This document shows positions 37,265 to 48,774 of a stretch of DNA of 64,000 nucleotides, one piece after another. Below the pieces are notes generated by a model that did no database searches, had not been told where the DNA came from, and saw only the letters and a list, made by a program, of their open reading frames with translations. How positions within the stretch are numbered: the first letter of the stretch is position 1; every line of letters begins with the position of its first letter. Both the position numbers and the translations under genes were made by a program. This stretch comes from Pontederia crassipes (taxonomy: Eukaryota > Streptophyta > Magnoliopsida > Commelinales > Pontederiaceae), in the NCBI GenBank assembly GCA_030549335.1, contig CM060197.1:24006501-24070500 (forward strand). The letters are read 5' to 3'.

Positions 37265-37878
37265 GTGGTTCACAAATTCTCGAGTTTGACACTTAAACTC
37301 TTACGAGTTCACGAGTTTTGCTATAAAATCGAGTGAACTAAGAGTGGAATCGTACTTGGTTGTAAACTCAAGTAGAATCTAGTGGACTCGAATAGACTCG
37401 AGTAAACTCAAATAAAATTGCGTAAACTCAACTGGGTTTACAGGTAGAATCATCAGATGCAAAAGTTAAACATTTAACCAAGATTTGAAGTCAAAATTGA
37501 AATAAAAATAGCATCAAACATTCGTGATTTAACAACTAAAAATGTTTTATGTTTTAATTTGTATGACTCATGGACTACTTTAGTAATTTGATGTGTAAAC
37601 TTTGAACTCTTTATGTTTCAACATGTTTTGCATTAACTTATATATTGTATGTGTAGAGTGATGAATTGTTAAAAATAATGAATGGTTATGCAATTCAATA
37701 TGAGTGAGTTGAAATATGACAAATGAACTCATTACAAACTAACATATAGAAATTATTTTTCACAAATATTTTATAACATATAATATTAAAAACGTATATA
37801 TAAACTCTACGAGTTCACATTTCGAGTTTACCAGATGTAAAACGTATCTACATAAACGCTCGATTTTGAAAACCTTGA
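37265..37878. mobile_element. hAT-type non-autonomous element in D (1)
   Basis: Flanked by TTGCAACC (37257-37264) and TCGCAACC (37879-37886), 7 of 8 identical, as for hAT 8-bp target repeats. Left end GTGGTTCACAAATTCTCGAG, right end reverse complement CAAGGTTTTCAAAATCGAG. Near both ends there are repeated ACTCGAGT / GAGTTTAC words in opposite orientations, with an AT-rich centre. No transposase. It lies in the AT-rich spacer of D's gag. Confidence 0.6.
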
Positions 37879-39166
37879 TCGCAACCCCAATGTCGATAGC
37901 CTCCATGGAAGACACAAAACAATGACAATTGCCCTCGGTGCAAGAGATTCTACACTGAAGAGTGCAAGTTAAAGGCTAGAGTTTGGCTACATTATGAGGC
38001 AAACATGGACATTTCTTTCGGGATTGCCCGATAAAGAATACGGATGACCAAGTGCAAGTTCAATGTGGTTCCAGTGGTAGGAATAATATGGTACAAGGAA
38101 GAGTCTTTCACTTGGAAGAGGATGCAACTTCGGCTGACACCAAAGTCATAAAAGGGACACTGTATATATAGCTAGTCTCCCTATTGATCCAAGTGTATCA
38201 CACTCTTTCATATCTGAATATTGTGGTGTTGTTTTGAGCTTACCCTTGCATTATATAAGTCACCCATCCAATGATGATCGAAGGTAAGAATTTCTTTGCA
38301 AATTTGATAGTCCTCCCTATGATGGATTACGATGTAATTTTCAATATGGATTGACTATCCTATCATGATATAGTCATTATATGTAAGCAGAAGAAGTAGT
38401 TACAGTCACTCATGGTAGACCTAAAGCAACTATCAAAGGTACCAACGGAAAAGAAGGAAAGGACATCATATCAGCAACAAAAGCACAAAAAGATGATGCA
38501 AAAGGGATGCAGAGGTTTCTAGCATGTGTAGTTAAGACCAATGTCCACTAACTAAACTATAGCAATTGGATGTAGTTCGAGAGTTTTTAGATGTCTTTCC
38601 AAATGACATCTATGGATTGCCACCACAATGAGAGGTTGACGTCCACATTGACCTCTTTTCAGGCACGACCCAATTTCAAAGACCCCTTACAATATGACAT
38701 TGATCGAGATGCATGAACTGAATAAGCAAATTTGAACTTTTAGGCAAGGAATTTATCAGGCAGAGTTTTATCTGTGAGCAGCAATTTTATTTGTGAAGAA
38801 GAATGACGACTTCATGAGATTATGCATTAATTATTGGATGTTGAACAATGCAATTGTCAAGAACAAGTATCCACTATCACATATTGATGATCTCTTCGAC
38901 CAATTATCCAAGTTCGTGGAATTCTCCAAAATTGATTTATGAAGTGAGTATCATAGTTGCCAAAGAAGATGTATTGAAAATAGTTTTTCGGTCAAGGTAC
39001 AAACATTGAATTTTTAGTGATGTTTTTTGGACCAACGAACACCACTAGAACTTTTTTTGGACTTCATGAATCGGGTGTTTAGATCGTACCTAGATCAATT
39101 TTTTATTATATTTATATATGACATTGTGATTTACTCAAGGAGCTCATATCAGAACAACATAGAGAA

Positions 39167-39755
39167 TAGAGATGGAATTTCGTGTCATGCTTGAGCTAGT
39201 AAAAAAAAGGTTTGATCAGGTCTTAGTCCGTGTCAGGTGCCGGCCCTATTGGCATCCTAAGTCGTGCCGGCACGCACATCGGCCGACCCGGCCCGATTTC
39301 GACCTAACCCGGTCGGGACGTTCTTTTTTTACTGTGTTATTTATGAAATTAGAAAAAATGGGCCAGATTATTTTTGCCCAAAGATTTGGACTAATAAAAA
39401 ATAACAAATATAATAAAAATATTATAATATATCATAATATGATTATTAGATAGATAATAAAATATTTTTATATATGATATAGTTAATAAAATTATGATAT
39501 ATGATTAAATATATGTACAATATAGTATAAAACTTATAATATATCAGTAAATATTTAACTGCATAACAATAAAAAAATCGTGCACACCGGGCTAGGCCTA
39601 GGCTCGGCCATGCTCATTGGGCCCGTGTCACTAGGCAATCCAACACGATCTGGCCGAGGCCTGAGCAGATGGTCATGCCCAGACCGGGTTGGCCTAATGA
39701 AAAACCATGCGGGCTGCGTGCAGGGTTGAGGGATTCACGTGGTTGTCCATCTTTA
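39167..39755. mobile_element. hAT-type non-autonomous element in D (2)
   Basis: Perfect 8-bp direct repeats ATAGAGAA at 39159-39166 and 39756-39763. Ends TAGAGATGG and CCATCTTTA are inverted repeats with one mismatch. Subterminal regions are GC-rich with GGCCCG and GGTCGGG type words in opposite orientation at the two ends (39225-39325 and 39585-39720). The centre (39330-39560) is AT-rich. It interrupts the reverse transcriptase region of element D. Non-autonomous; the frame at 39172-39453 is not a gene. Confidence 0.85.
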
Positions 39756-39837
39756 ATAGAGAACATTTGAGAATTGTTTGTATGCTAAGTTGTTGAAGTG
39801 CGAGTTTTGGCTTGAGAAGATTTATTTTCTTCAATTA

Positions 39838-40391
39838 GTGTTGTCAACACTAGACCGGACTGGCCAATCGGATCGGACCATCGATCGATCATAAAAATGA
39901 TACAAAGTCATTCTCAAAATTGGAATGGAGGTTGGACCATTTTGAACCATTTCAAACCAGTCAAGAACCGGGTAGAACAAAAATATATCTATCTAAATGG
40001 ACCGACCAAAGTAAAAAAAATTATTTTGGCCCATGGATTACTCTTGTGGTTCATTTTATAGTGGATGAACTATTCACTTGTACATATGCCTTTTCTACTT
40101 TACTAATTTAATAATTAAGCTTTGTCAATATTATTAGTGTGTAACTATTTATTTATACAATTTTTTAACAAATATTTTTTCTCATTTATTTAATTTATGA
40201 ATATTAAACTATTTTATATACATACTTTATTTTTTCTTTTTACTCTCATTTTATGTCATTTAATTTATAATACAACAATATTATTCAATAAATTGTGGCT
40301 TCATTTTTCATATAAAATATTTGTATTAAATATTATTATAAATTTATTAGCTATTAAGATAATTTGTATTTATTTTTAAAGTTAATAGTCT
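39838..40391. mobile_element. AT-rich insert in D, class unresolved
   Basis: About 550 bp beginning TAGTGTTGTCAACACTAGACC, with GGACCGG and GGATCGGACC words at 39855-39980, then a long AT-rich part. Element D resumes near 40391. I could pair neither terminal repeats nor a target duplication. The start resembles the patch at 22480-22640. Confidence 0.45.
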
Positions 40392-40984
40392 CGAAGAATT
40401 TTTCGTGGGCCCAGCTAAAGTGGAATTAGTATCAAACTAGTGATGGTAAAAAATGCAATGAAAATTTATAGCTTTCTCGGATTAACTAATTATTCCTACA
40501 GATTTATCAAGGACGGTAGGTTGTTACCGAAAAAAAAGATAACATCCATTTTGACAAGCCTGACAAAAAAAGACATTGGGTATGAATGGTTACAAAAATA
40601 AGAAAACTTCCAAAAGAGCGTGAGGTTGACCACGACACCCATACTTAATATTCCAACTAGCATTGATAGGTTTGGAGTGTACAATGATGTTTACAATAGA
40701 TATTTCGAATACATACTGATGTTACACGGTAATGTTGTTGCTTATGCATTAGAAGCATGAAGTGAACTACTCGACTCATGATCTGAAACGTGGTGACACT
40801 GGAGAAGAGTTCAAGATGTTAGCTTTAAATATATTTTCTCTTAGCGGGATCTCAACATGCGATAAGGGATAAAATTATTGAAGAACTACTAGTTCGTCAT
40901 TAATTATCATTATAGAAAGACAAACACCATTGCAAACCCACTAAGCAGCAAGTGTAAAAGCTCTCTAGTCTTTCTAAGGATGTG

Positions 40985-42237
40985 CGGCTTAGAAACAGAT
41001 TCAGCAAAAAGATTACGGATGCCACCCAGCTTGCATTCATTTAGTAGTTCCTGCCTTACATGCTGGCATGAACATCATCATCCTCCTAAGACAGAGGGAC
41101 AGAGAGACAGTCACATAGACATGGGCCTTCCTCCTCCTTCCTTGATGGCTGCTGCTGTCGTACGAACGTAACTCCTCATGTGGAGTGTTTCTCCATTGGA
41201 ATGGTTCTGGTCGACAATGTGATCTTTGGATTTTGTCTTGCATTATGCATCACGAGGGCGGGGGATATGCAAAGGTTTGCTTTGCTCACCTGTCAAAGGT
41301 CGCCACTAATTAGATTTTGCCAAAAAGTGATAAAGGTAACGGAATTGGTCTTTCGGCTAAGGCGGCGTCCCGGTGATCTTTGATTTGTACCCAGCGTCAC
41401 CACAATCACCACCATCTATGAAGCACAAGTTTTTAAATAAACAAAAGCACGGGAAAACAGGGGAGAACAGGGGAAACGCAGGCGGCCCACACAAATCCCC
41501 TGTTCTCAGTACTTTTTTTTTCCATTATTATAAGAATTTGATCCCAAAAGCAAGGTATTAAAATACTAATCTTTCCTCGACGATACGAGCCTGCAGCAAA
41601 TTTTAATATTAAGATGATGTAATTTGTTTATGTGACAACTGGATCGTTAAATTTGATGTGCTAATTAGTTTTTCTTAAAAGTTTGAACAGTAAAAAAGCA
41701 ACATCATTTATTTTATATTCTTAATACTTCTTTCATGAGTGGGCCACTGACAATTTTAATCTAATTTAGCTTATCACGTGGATAAAAAAAATATTTTTTT
41801 AATAAAAACTTACCAGATTGGAACTCATGAGGTACTCATGTTGATATGCTGATTATTTTTTAAAAAAAACTTAAATTGTTAGAAAGAGGAACATTATGAA
41901 TTATTTATTCTTAACATTGACCTTTGCATAAGGACCTACTCCCGTCATATTGGAGATAAGTTAGATCTTTGCAACATGGAGATAAAATATTTAATTTATA
42001 ATGGCAAGGCGTGAGGTGCGTAGTGCCTTCATTAGGTACGTATCTTTTCATTGAGAGGTGACTTGTGAATTTTATGATGAGGGTCAGGAACTAAAATATA
42101 ATGCATGCATATTTGACGAGTATTAATTTATTCTACCTAACGACTACTGTGACAATTTTTTTGGGGTTTATTCATTAATGTCACTAAACTTTCTTTTAAG
42201 ACAGAAGATTAGGGGCGATGTAAAGATTATCCTAGTA
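40985..42237. repeat. Local duplication, copy 2
   Basis: Partner of 30530-34218. It lacks the Mutator-like insert and keeps the single GTGAATTTT target at 42065-42073. It is bounded on the left by the truncated end of element D and on the right by the truncated LTR of element E, so its arrival coincided with, or was followed by, loss of both neighbours' ends. It has about 285 bp of its own at 41630-41915 where copy 1 has only about 85. Confidence 0.75.
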
Positions 42238-42264
42238 AGGCATTGTTTGACAATATTAAAAAGA

Positions 42265-43066
42265 GCATTTAAAATCTTCTGGATGAGCCTTTTGAATTCT
42301 CTCACGTTCTTGACTTCAAAAGTCTGGTTGCAAACTCTAGCATCATGTTTTTTGACTGTAGAAGGCTTCTATTTATAAGAGTTTGAGTTTTCATGTGATT
42401 GGAGAAGAAACGAAAATTTTTTCCTATTTAAAGCAAGGTAAATTCGGAGTATAATTGATTATGAAATTTTGGCCTTGTCAAACTTCGAAATTTGGACCAT
42501 ATGTTTCTAAATCATATTGAGATCCTATTATATGAGTAGGAATCCTTGTGCAATTAAAATTATTTTAAAATTTTATCCAAAACTCGAATACTTCATCACG
42601 GTCTGTTACGATGATTTAACGACCTAACAGGGTCCGAATCGAATTAAAAATTAGATTTCCTGGCCTATGACTCTGTTTTCATGACTGTTACAATGTGGAA
42701 AAATATGGATTTCACGACCCGTGAAAGTTTGGTCACGGTCGTGATTCGGGACAACTCGAAATGCATTTTAAATACCTGTTAATGAGTTTCACATCCCTTT
42801 TCATGCCCCGTGACTGTACCATTTCAGTCTTGCTTCATTGTTTTCCACTTTCTTACTCTGTTTTAACTCTGATTTGAGCACGATTTTTTTTTTGCTTCTT
42901 AATTTATTTTTCTTGCTTCCTAAACAATTAAAATATAATATTTGGATAGATTTTCATTTTTTTAAAATTAATGCAAATAAATCCATAAAATGATGCACGC
43001 TATTAGAAAATTATTCGAAATGAGATAAATATATTACTAAATATATGTTATATTTTGCATGCATCA
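42265..43066 (-). repeat. Partial 3' LTR of element E
   Basis: Matches 48019-48774. Its remaining part is missing where the local duplication copy 2 abuts. Confidence 0.8.
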
Positions 43067-44199
43067 AATTCTCACAAGATTAAATATTTGCTTGTCCTCA
43101 AGTAATGTTCAAGACAAAACTCCAACAACAAAGGTCAATCATTGCTTCCACCCTATTAGTCAACTATTTTCCTTAGCACTAGATTTTATACATCGATCAT
43201 CAAAGTATCTTTCCATCATTTCAATGACCTAACCTTGTAGAAGTTTTGAATATTAGACATATTTAAACTCATCCAAGTTCAACTCATGCAAGAAAATATA
43301 CAGTCTATCAAATAAGAGTCTTTGAAAACATAAGTGCATATAAGTTTATGTATTTTTGCTTTAAAACTTCTTCATTTTAAAGCTTTTTTACATTTTCATT
43401 CATTTTTTTGTTGATTTGGTACTTATGTACTTCTCCATATTGCACAAGATGGTCCATGTAGTGGGCTTTCGATCGACGGATCCCAAAGCAGTTGCCCTTA
43501 GGTCTCCAGGCAAGAATCCTCTACAGATCTAATCATCCAAATACACCAAGGTTCCGGATAACACTTTTGTACTATTTTATTTTGTTGGGGTTCAACTAAC
43601 CCTCTTTTATCTTTTATCAAAACTAAAGAAAAATAAAAGAAAAGAGCATGAACAAGGATTTGTCGTCCAAATATTCATAGTTCTACTTAGCAATATTTAC
43701 ATTCCAAATACCCAATACTAAGGTGATAAAAGATAAAATAATAGTGCTTCGAATTTCATTAATTAGCAAGACGACCTTGAATAATGTTTGAAAATAAGAA
43801 AATATTAAGACATGAGAAAGAATGATATAAAATTTTTAATTTCTAGATTTTTGAGATGATGCAAATCAAATAAATAATAGATAAAACATGATAAGAATGT
43901 ATGCATGTAATGCAATATAAGAGGATAGGCATGATGCATGAAAATGCAAACTCCTTCAAACTTGAACTCAACACTGTCCCAGTGCTGAAAATCAAATCCA
44001 AAAAAGAGAGTATAAAAATAATCATAATGGGAAGAATTGAAAAGAGACAACCTGGTGTATCCCAATGTGATGGATGCAGAAGCCGTAGAGAGAAGCCAAT
44101 GTATATGCATCGGATGTCAAATATATAGTGAAGTTGATGATGACAAATAGTCATTAATAAATTGCATGTGTTGCCTAATTCTAGAAGGTCAGTGCGTTG

Positions 44200-45575
44200 A
44201 ACTCCTTCGAGCTTCGTAAATGGCCTTCATTTGGAAACTTCAGTGAACATAATAACTCCATGGTGCTCGACTCGTGGGAGGGGCACCACTGCTACTCCTC
44301 GGGACAACTAAACTGGGATGGGGAGTCTTCTTCAACAACTGACGGTGATGATGAACGGGTGCTGGTAACGGCCATGAAAAATGGTTAATGACTTGTGAGA
44401 ATCTCATCACAAGGCGTGATAGAAAGATAACGGTCCTCGTGATGTGGTGTTCATGCCTCTTGTAGTGTGTAGGGAAGTCTGGTCGGTTGTTGTCATGGGT
44501 CATGAAATCTCACTAGTCGATGCAGCGCTAAAAGTTAGAAGCCATTAGTTGAAGAAAATTGGCAGAGCCAGGAGGTCGTCGTTGCGGACGCCAAGGGTGC
44601 AAGTGAAGAATCTGATCTTCGCTGGTGAAAATAGGGCGGCCTGCTGTTGGCCGCCGGAGAAATCATCAAAGTTCGCCACACTGGTACACACACGTGATGG
44701 GTCGCTGGAGTTGTGGACGATGGACATCATCATTTTGGATGCCGAAGAAGATGAAGGCGCTTGCTGAAGTCTCTCAGTGTTGTCGACGAAGATGTAGGAG
44801 CCAAGCTGGTCGGGGCCGGTCTTGACATCACAATTCTCGGGCAGAGAGAAGAAAGGGGCGGCATTGCTAGGTCATCAATCAAAGATCATCGACGCCATGG
44901 AAGTCCCTGCCGGCATGGATGAGGTCGATGTGTGGAGGTCAGCGCTAGGGGCCTTGCTGTTGGTTGGAGGTCGCGTCGGTGCCGAAGGTCAAAGGCGGTG
45001 GACAGAGTGTCGGTGCCTGCTGGGTGATGTGGCGTGAAAGAGCAACATCACGGACCTGCATATAAATACCAAACACAGAGGGGGTCATGAACAAGATTCT
45101 CACGGGGTGTGAGAAATAAATGGGGTTTGGATGGATGATGGGAAGTTTCACGGAGCTGATATATCAAGTTACGAAACATGAGTAATGTGTGTTGGCGGTA
45201 GCCCATAAGGTGTTGCCACGTATACTTCATAAAGAGAGGAATAATAGGTGTTTAACGGCTCGTGAAGGTGTCCTAACGGCCCATGAAGAGATATAACATC
45301 TCGTGAAAAAGTGTAGGGTCATGAATCGAGCAAAACCCGTGATGAGTTCCGTGAGAGCAAATGCATCTATTGGGTGACCCGTGAGATTTGTGTAATGACT
45401 TGTGATAGATGAAAAGTTGGGTCTAAACCTACCGTGAGACTCGTGACAGCTTGGTAATGCCCCGTGAAACTTGAGATTTTCATAAAAATAGTTACTGTGA
45501 TCATTGTGATGGATGGTGCACGACCTGTAAGTAAAAAATAACGCCCGTGATATGTAAATAACGGTCTGTGACACA
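44200..45575. other. GC-richer interior of E with CGTGA words
   Basis: 44200-45060 is GC-richer than the surroundings, with no protein I recognise on either strand. 45240-45575 and 44390-44470 hold about a dozen loose words such as AACGGCCCATGA, CGTGAGACTCGTGA and ACGCCCGTGA, akin to the words in this element's LTR (42595-42830 and 48350-48540). Confidence 0.5.
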
Positions 45576-46055
45576 ATTTTTTTTTGAACCTACAAACGAT
45601 GATCAATAAAAATAACAAAAATAAAAATTAAACAACTAAGACACTAAATTAAGAAAAATAAAAACTAATCTAATCAAATGAAAATTAAAATGTCAAAGAA
45701 TAGTTTAATTTAATGTCATTAGCTTACTTTGACATGCATATGCTGAGAATTAATAAATTAGAATAAATACATGAATTTGCAGTTAAGGAACAATCTCACC
45801 GGAATTATTTGATGTGATCATAAACGTTAGATGTGGTGAGGCTCAACACATGTAGTGGTGGATGACGCTCAATGTCTCCACCCTTGTGTCATCATCCAGT
45901 GGTGGAGATTCTTCAAGTTCAGCAATGTTCTTATATGGAAGTTGGGAGTTGTGTTGCTTATTGTCGTGGATAGTAGTGATTTGCCACTGGACTGATGTAG
46001 TTGGAGTCTTTGGCATCAGTAATGTGTGTCTCTTCTTTTATTTAATTTGCCACTG

Positions 46056-46786
46056 TTATGTTGTAGTCGGAGATGACTTTATTGATGACGATGAAGTTCT
46101 TTCTCTCCTTGGTGATTTTTTAATTTGGGAAGGTGTGGTAGCCGACTTGATAATGGCGATGTTTGTGATGGAGATGAAGTTTGAATAGTTGGAACCTCCG
46201 AAGGCCCAGTTCCTCCTTTGTACTTGCCCATCTTCTATGATATATACACTTGTCTCCTTTACACGCCATCTTGTAGTTGCTATCCTTGTTGAAGCCTTTG
46301 GTTTTGGATGCCACTTTGTTTGATAATGGCATGGACACATGATGATGGTTGGGCTCTCGTCAATGTAGTTTGGAGATTCAGATTTTAGAGAAGTCAGTTG
46401 CCTGACCTGACCCTCTAATACATGTAGCTTTGCTTCCAAGGCATCGAACTTGAGCTCCGTGTCAAATAATCGAATTGAATCATCCATTTCGATTTGCATT
46501 TGAATTTGTTTCAATTGGGTTGCCAAGTTTTGAATATGTAGGACTTGTGTTTGCAGCTTTCTTTCAGTTGTTGTGATAAGTTGACCCATCATCTTTTAGC
46601 TGTCGTGATAAGTTGACCCATCATCCCTTCGATATCAACTTTCAGCTCAGCTGAAGGCTTTGAATTAAAAAGTAATGTGACATCCTCTTGTGTTTCCTTA
46701 CTTTGATGACGCAAATTTAAAATTTGTCTCTCCAGATTGTGGATTTGATAACTTTGTGTGAAGAGTTGCTTCAGTAAAGGACTCAA
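46056..46786 (-). pseudogene. Coiled-coil frame in element E
   Basis: Two adjacent minus-strand frames are rich in Q, L, I, E and K with heptad-like spacing (LHIQNLATQLKQIQMQI; ALEAKLHVLEGQVRQLTS), so a coiled coil is likely. A phrase MMGQLITT occurs twice because of a short tandem duplication of about 34 bp at 46556-46625. It may be a remnant gag-like protein of the non-autonomous element. No enzyme motif. Fossil. Confidence 0.45.
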
Positions 46787-47104
46787 TTTTCTTGTGATAA
46801 TGATTTCTAGTTCTATGAAGAAGTCTTCATATGGAGATTATTGAGGTATCTTCATGTTATTGTGACTCGTTGTGGCCTCATTGTGAATTTTATGTTGCTG
46901 GACAATAGCTTTATCTTCCTTAATTTGTTGGCTGGAAGTCATTTTCTTCTTTGCCATCAAGGATTTAGTGATGTGAGCGTGGTAGCGAAGTCGTGTACAA
47001 AAGATGTAAACCTGAAAACTTTACACAACTAAAAGAACAAGTGAAAGCAATAAAAAGTATAGTCTCAGAGTAGCATAAAATAAGCATAGTTAGTAAAGAA
47101 TAAT

Positions 47105-47124
47105 TTCTCGGCAATGACGCCAAA
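47105..47124 (-). promoter_or_regulatory. Asp-tRNA-type primer-binding site of E
   Basis: Minus-strand TTTGGCGTCATTGCCGAGAA, four bases inside the LTR end, resembles TGGCGCCGTTGCCGGGGA of Athila-type elements. It fixes the orientation as minus. Confidence 0.7.
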
Positions 47125-47128
47125 AATT

Positions 47129-48774
47129 TGATGCGAGAATTAATAACAATTAAATGCTAACAAGTGCACTAGTCACTCAAGTAATAAAGTGTAATGAGTA
47201 GAGTGTCGAACCCATGAAGAATCAACTTACTTAACTAAACTAATTTCAGAGGCTAATAGGAGACAACATGGTTTGGGTAAAAGATGTGCAGAAAATAAAA
47301 TTACAGAAAACTAGATAATAAAAATAAATTAATCTAATCTAATCTACTGATGCATAGGGCTTAAGATGATAACAAAAATTGTAGACAAACTTAACTGAAC
47401 AAATATTATAAGTTAGTCTCTAACGACGGATTAGAGTCTACTCAAATTATTTATTTCCATCGAGGTTTAGCCAACCCATCTTAATTCAAATTAGATTAAG
47501 ACTACTCTGTCGTGGATCATAATCTAATCAAACATGATATTAAGATGCATTAAAATGTATTCTCTAAACTATTATCACCCATATCATGGTAATGATTAAT
47601 AGACCGCACAACTAATATTCCATCAAATATCATACGAGTTGTGATATGCAATACTTGGACTTAAAAGTCAAGAATCAATTTCATAGAAATCATGCAATCA
47701 AAAGTAACTACTCATACAAGGATGATAGCTACCTATAGAAGGCAATTAATCTTTAAAAAAAAACATTAATAATAGTATGCATATTCGAAAGAAAACTGAA
47801 CTATAATCGATTACGAAATATGGTTTAATAGTTTGTCTTTATATATTAAAACTATTACAATAGTCTCAAATAGAAAATAAAACTAAAAAATCCAAATTAC
47901 TAAAGATAGAATAATGTATCAAGTAAGTATGAGATCATCCCAACATGAAATAGAACAAGGATTACTCTCAAGAATGTCGATGAATTGCTACATGGTCCTC
48001 GTCTAGAGTCAATTGTGCAGAAATCTTTTTGGTGAGCCCTCTGAATTCTCTCACATTCTTGGCTTCAAAAGTCTGGTTGCAGACTCTAGCATGATCTCTA
48101 CTATAGAAGGCCTCTATTTATAGGGGTTCAAGTTTCCATATGATTGGAGAAGAAACAGAAACATTTTCCTATTCAAAACAAGGAAATTCGGAGTATAATT
48201 GATTCTACAATTTTAATCTTGTCAAATTTTGAAATTTAGAACATAATGTTGTTTGCAAATCATCTTGGGATCATATAGTATGAGTAGGAATCCTTGTGCA
48301 ATTGAAATTCTTCCGAACTTTCCTCCAAAACTCGAATATGGGCTTTATCACGACCTTTTACGATGATTTAACGACATAAAAAGGGTCCGAATCGGATTAA
48401 AAATAGGATTTCACAGACTGTGACTGCGTTTTCACGGCCCTTACAATGTGAAAAATATGAATTTCACAGTCCGTGAAAGTCTAGTTTCAAAGCCCGATAA
48501 AGTTCGTTTATGGTTCGTGACTGTGCCATTTCAGCCTTTCTTCACTATTTCTCACTTTCTGACTCCGTTTTAACTTTGATTTGAGCGAATTTTCTCTGTT
48601 GGCTTCGTAGTTCAATTTTCTTGCTTCCTAGAAATGAAATACAATATTTAGGTAGATTTCCATTTTTTTAAAAATTAATATAAATAAGTCCATAAAATGA
48701 TGCATTCTATTAGAAAATGATTTGAAATGAGAATAAATGTATTACTAAATATATGTTATATTTTGCATGCATCA
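47129..48774 (-). repeat. 5' LTR of element E
   Basis: About 1.65 kb, ends TGATGC / GCATCA on the minus strand. Contains the TTTCACGACCCGTGAAA-like words at 48350-48540. It could also have served as the 3' LTR of F, since F's body ends exactly at its right edge. Confidence 0.78.

Larger units (their letters stand above)
34840..40983 (+). mobile_element. Element D: Tekay-type Ty3/gypsy fossil
   Basis: Seen: an LTR-like region up to about 36260, then AGGTATTAGAGC at 36266-36277, close to the initiator-Met primer-binding site TGGTATCAGAGC. Next come a gag core near 36600-36980, protease and spacer parts at 37880-38500, reverse transcriptase at 38640-39160 and 39764-40520, and RNase H to about 40983. 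The body then stops and the second copy of the local duplication begins. Same lineage as A and C but more decayed (many breaks). Invaded by at least three other sequences. The left boundary is not determined. Confidence 0.75.
42265..48774 (-). mobile_element. Element E: Athila-like LTR element without pol
   Basis: Seen: LTR 47129-48774 and a partial second LTR 42265-43066 in the same orientation (matching block starts CTTCTGGATGAGCC / CTTTTTGGTGAGCC and ends TGCATGCATCA). Read on the minus strand the LTR starts TGATGCATGC and ends CGCATCA. It is followed by TTTGGCGTCATTGCCGAGAA, close to the Asp-tRNA primer-binding site used by Athila elements. GAGGACAAGCAA precedes the other LTR, as is usual near the 3' end of that lineage. 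The 4-kb interior has no recognised reverse transcriptase or integrase. A non-autonomous, truncated fossil. Confidence 0.75.

Noticed and set aside
39838-40391. A fourth bounded hAT element
   Set aside because: No matching terminal repeats or 8-bp duplication could be found.
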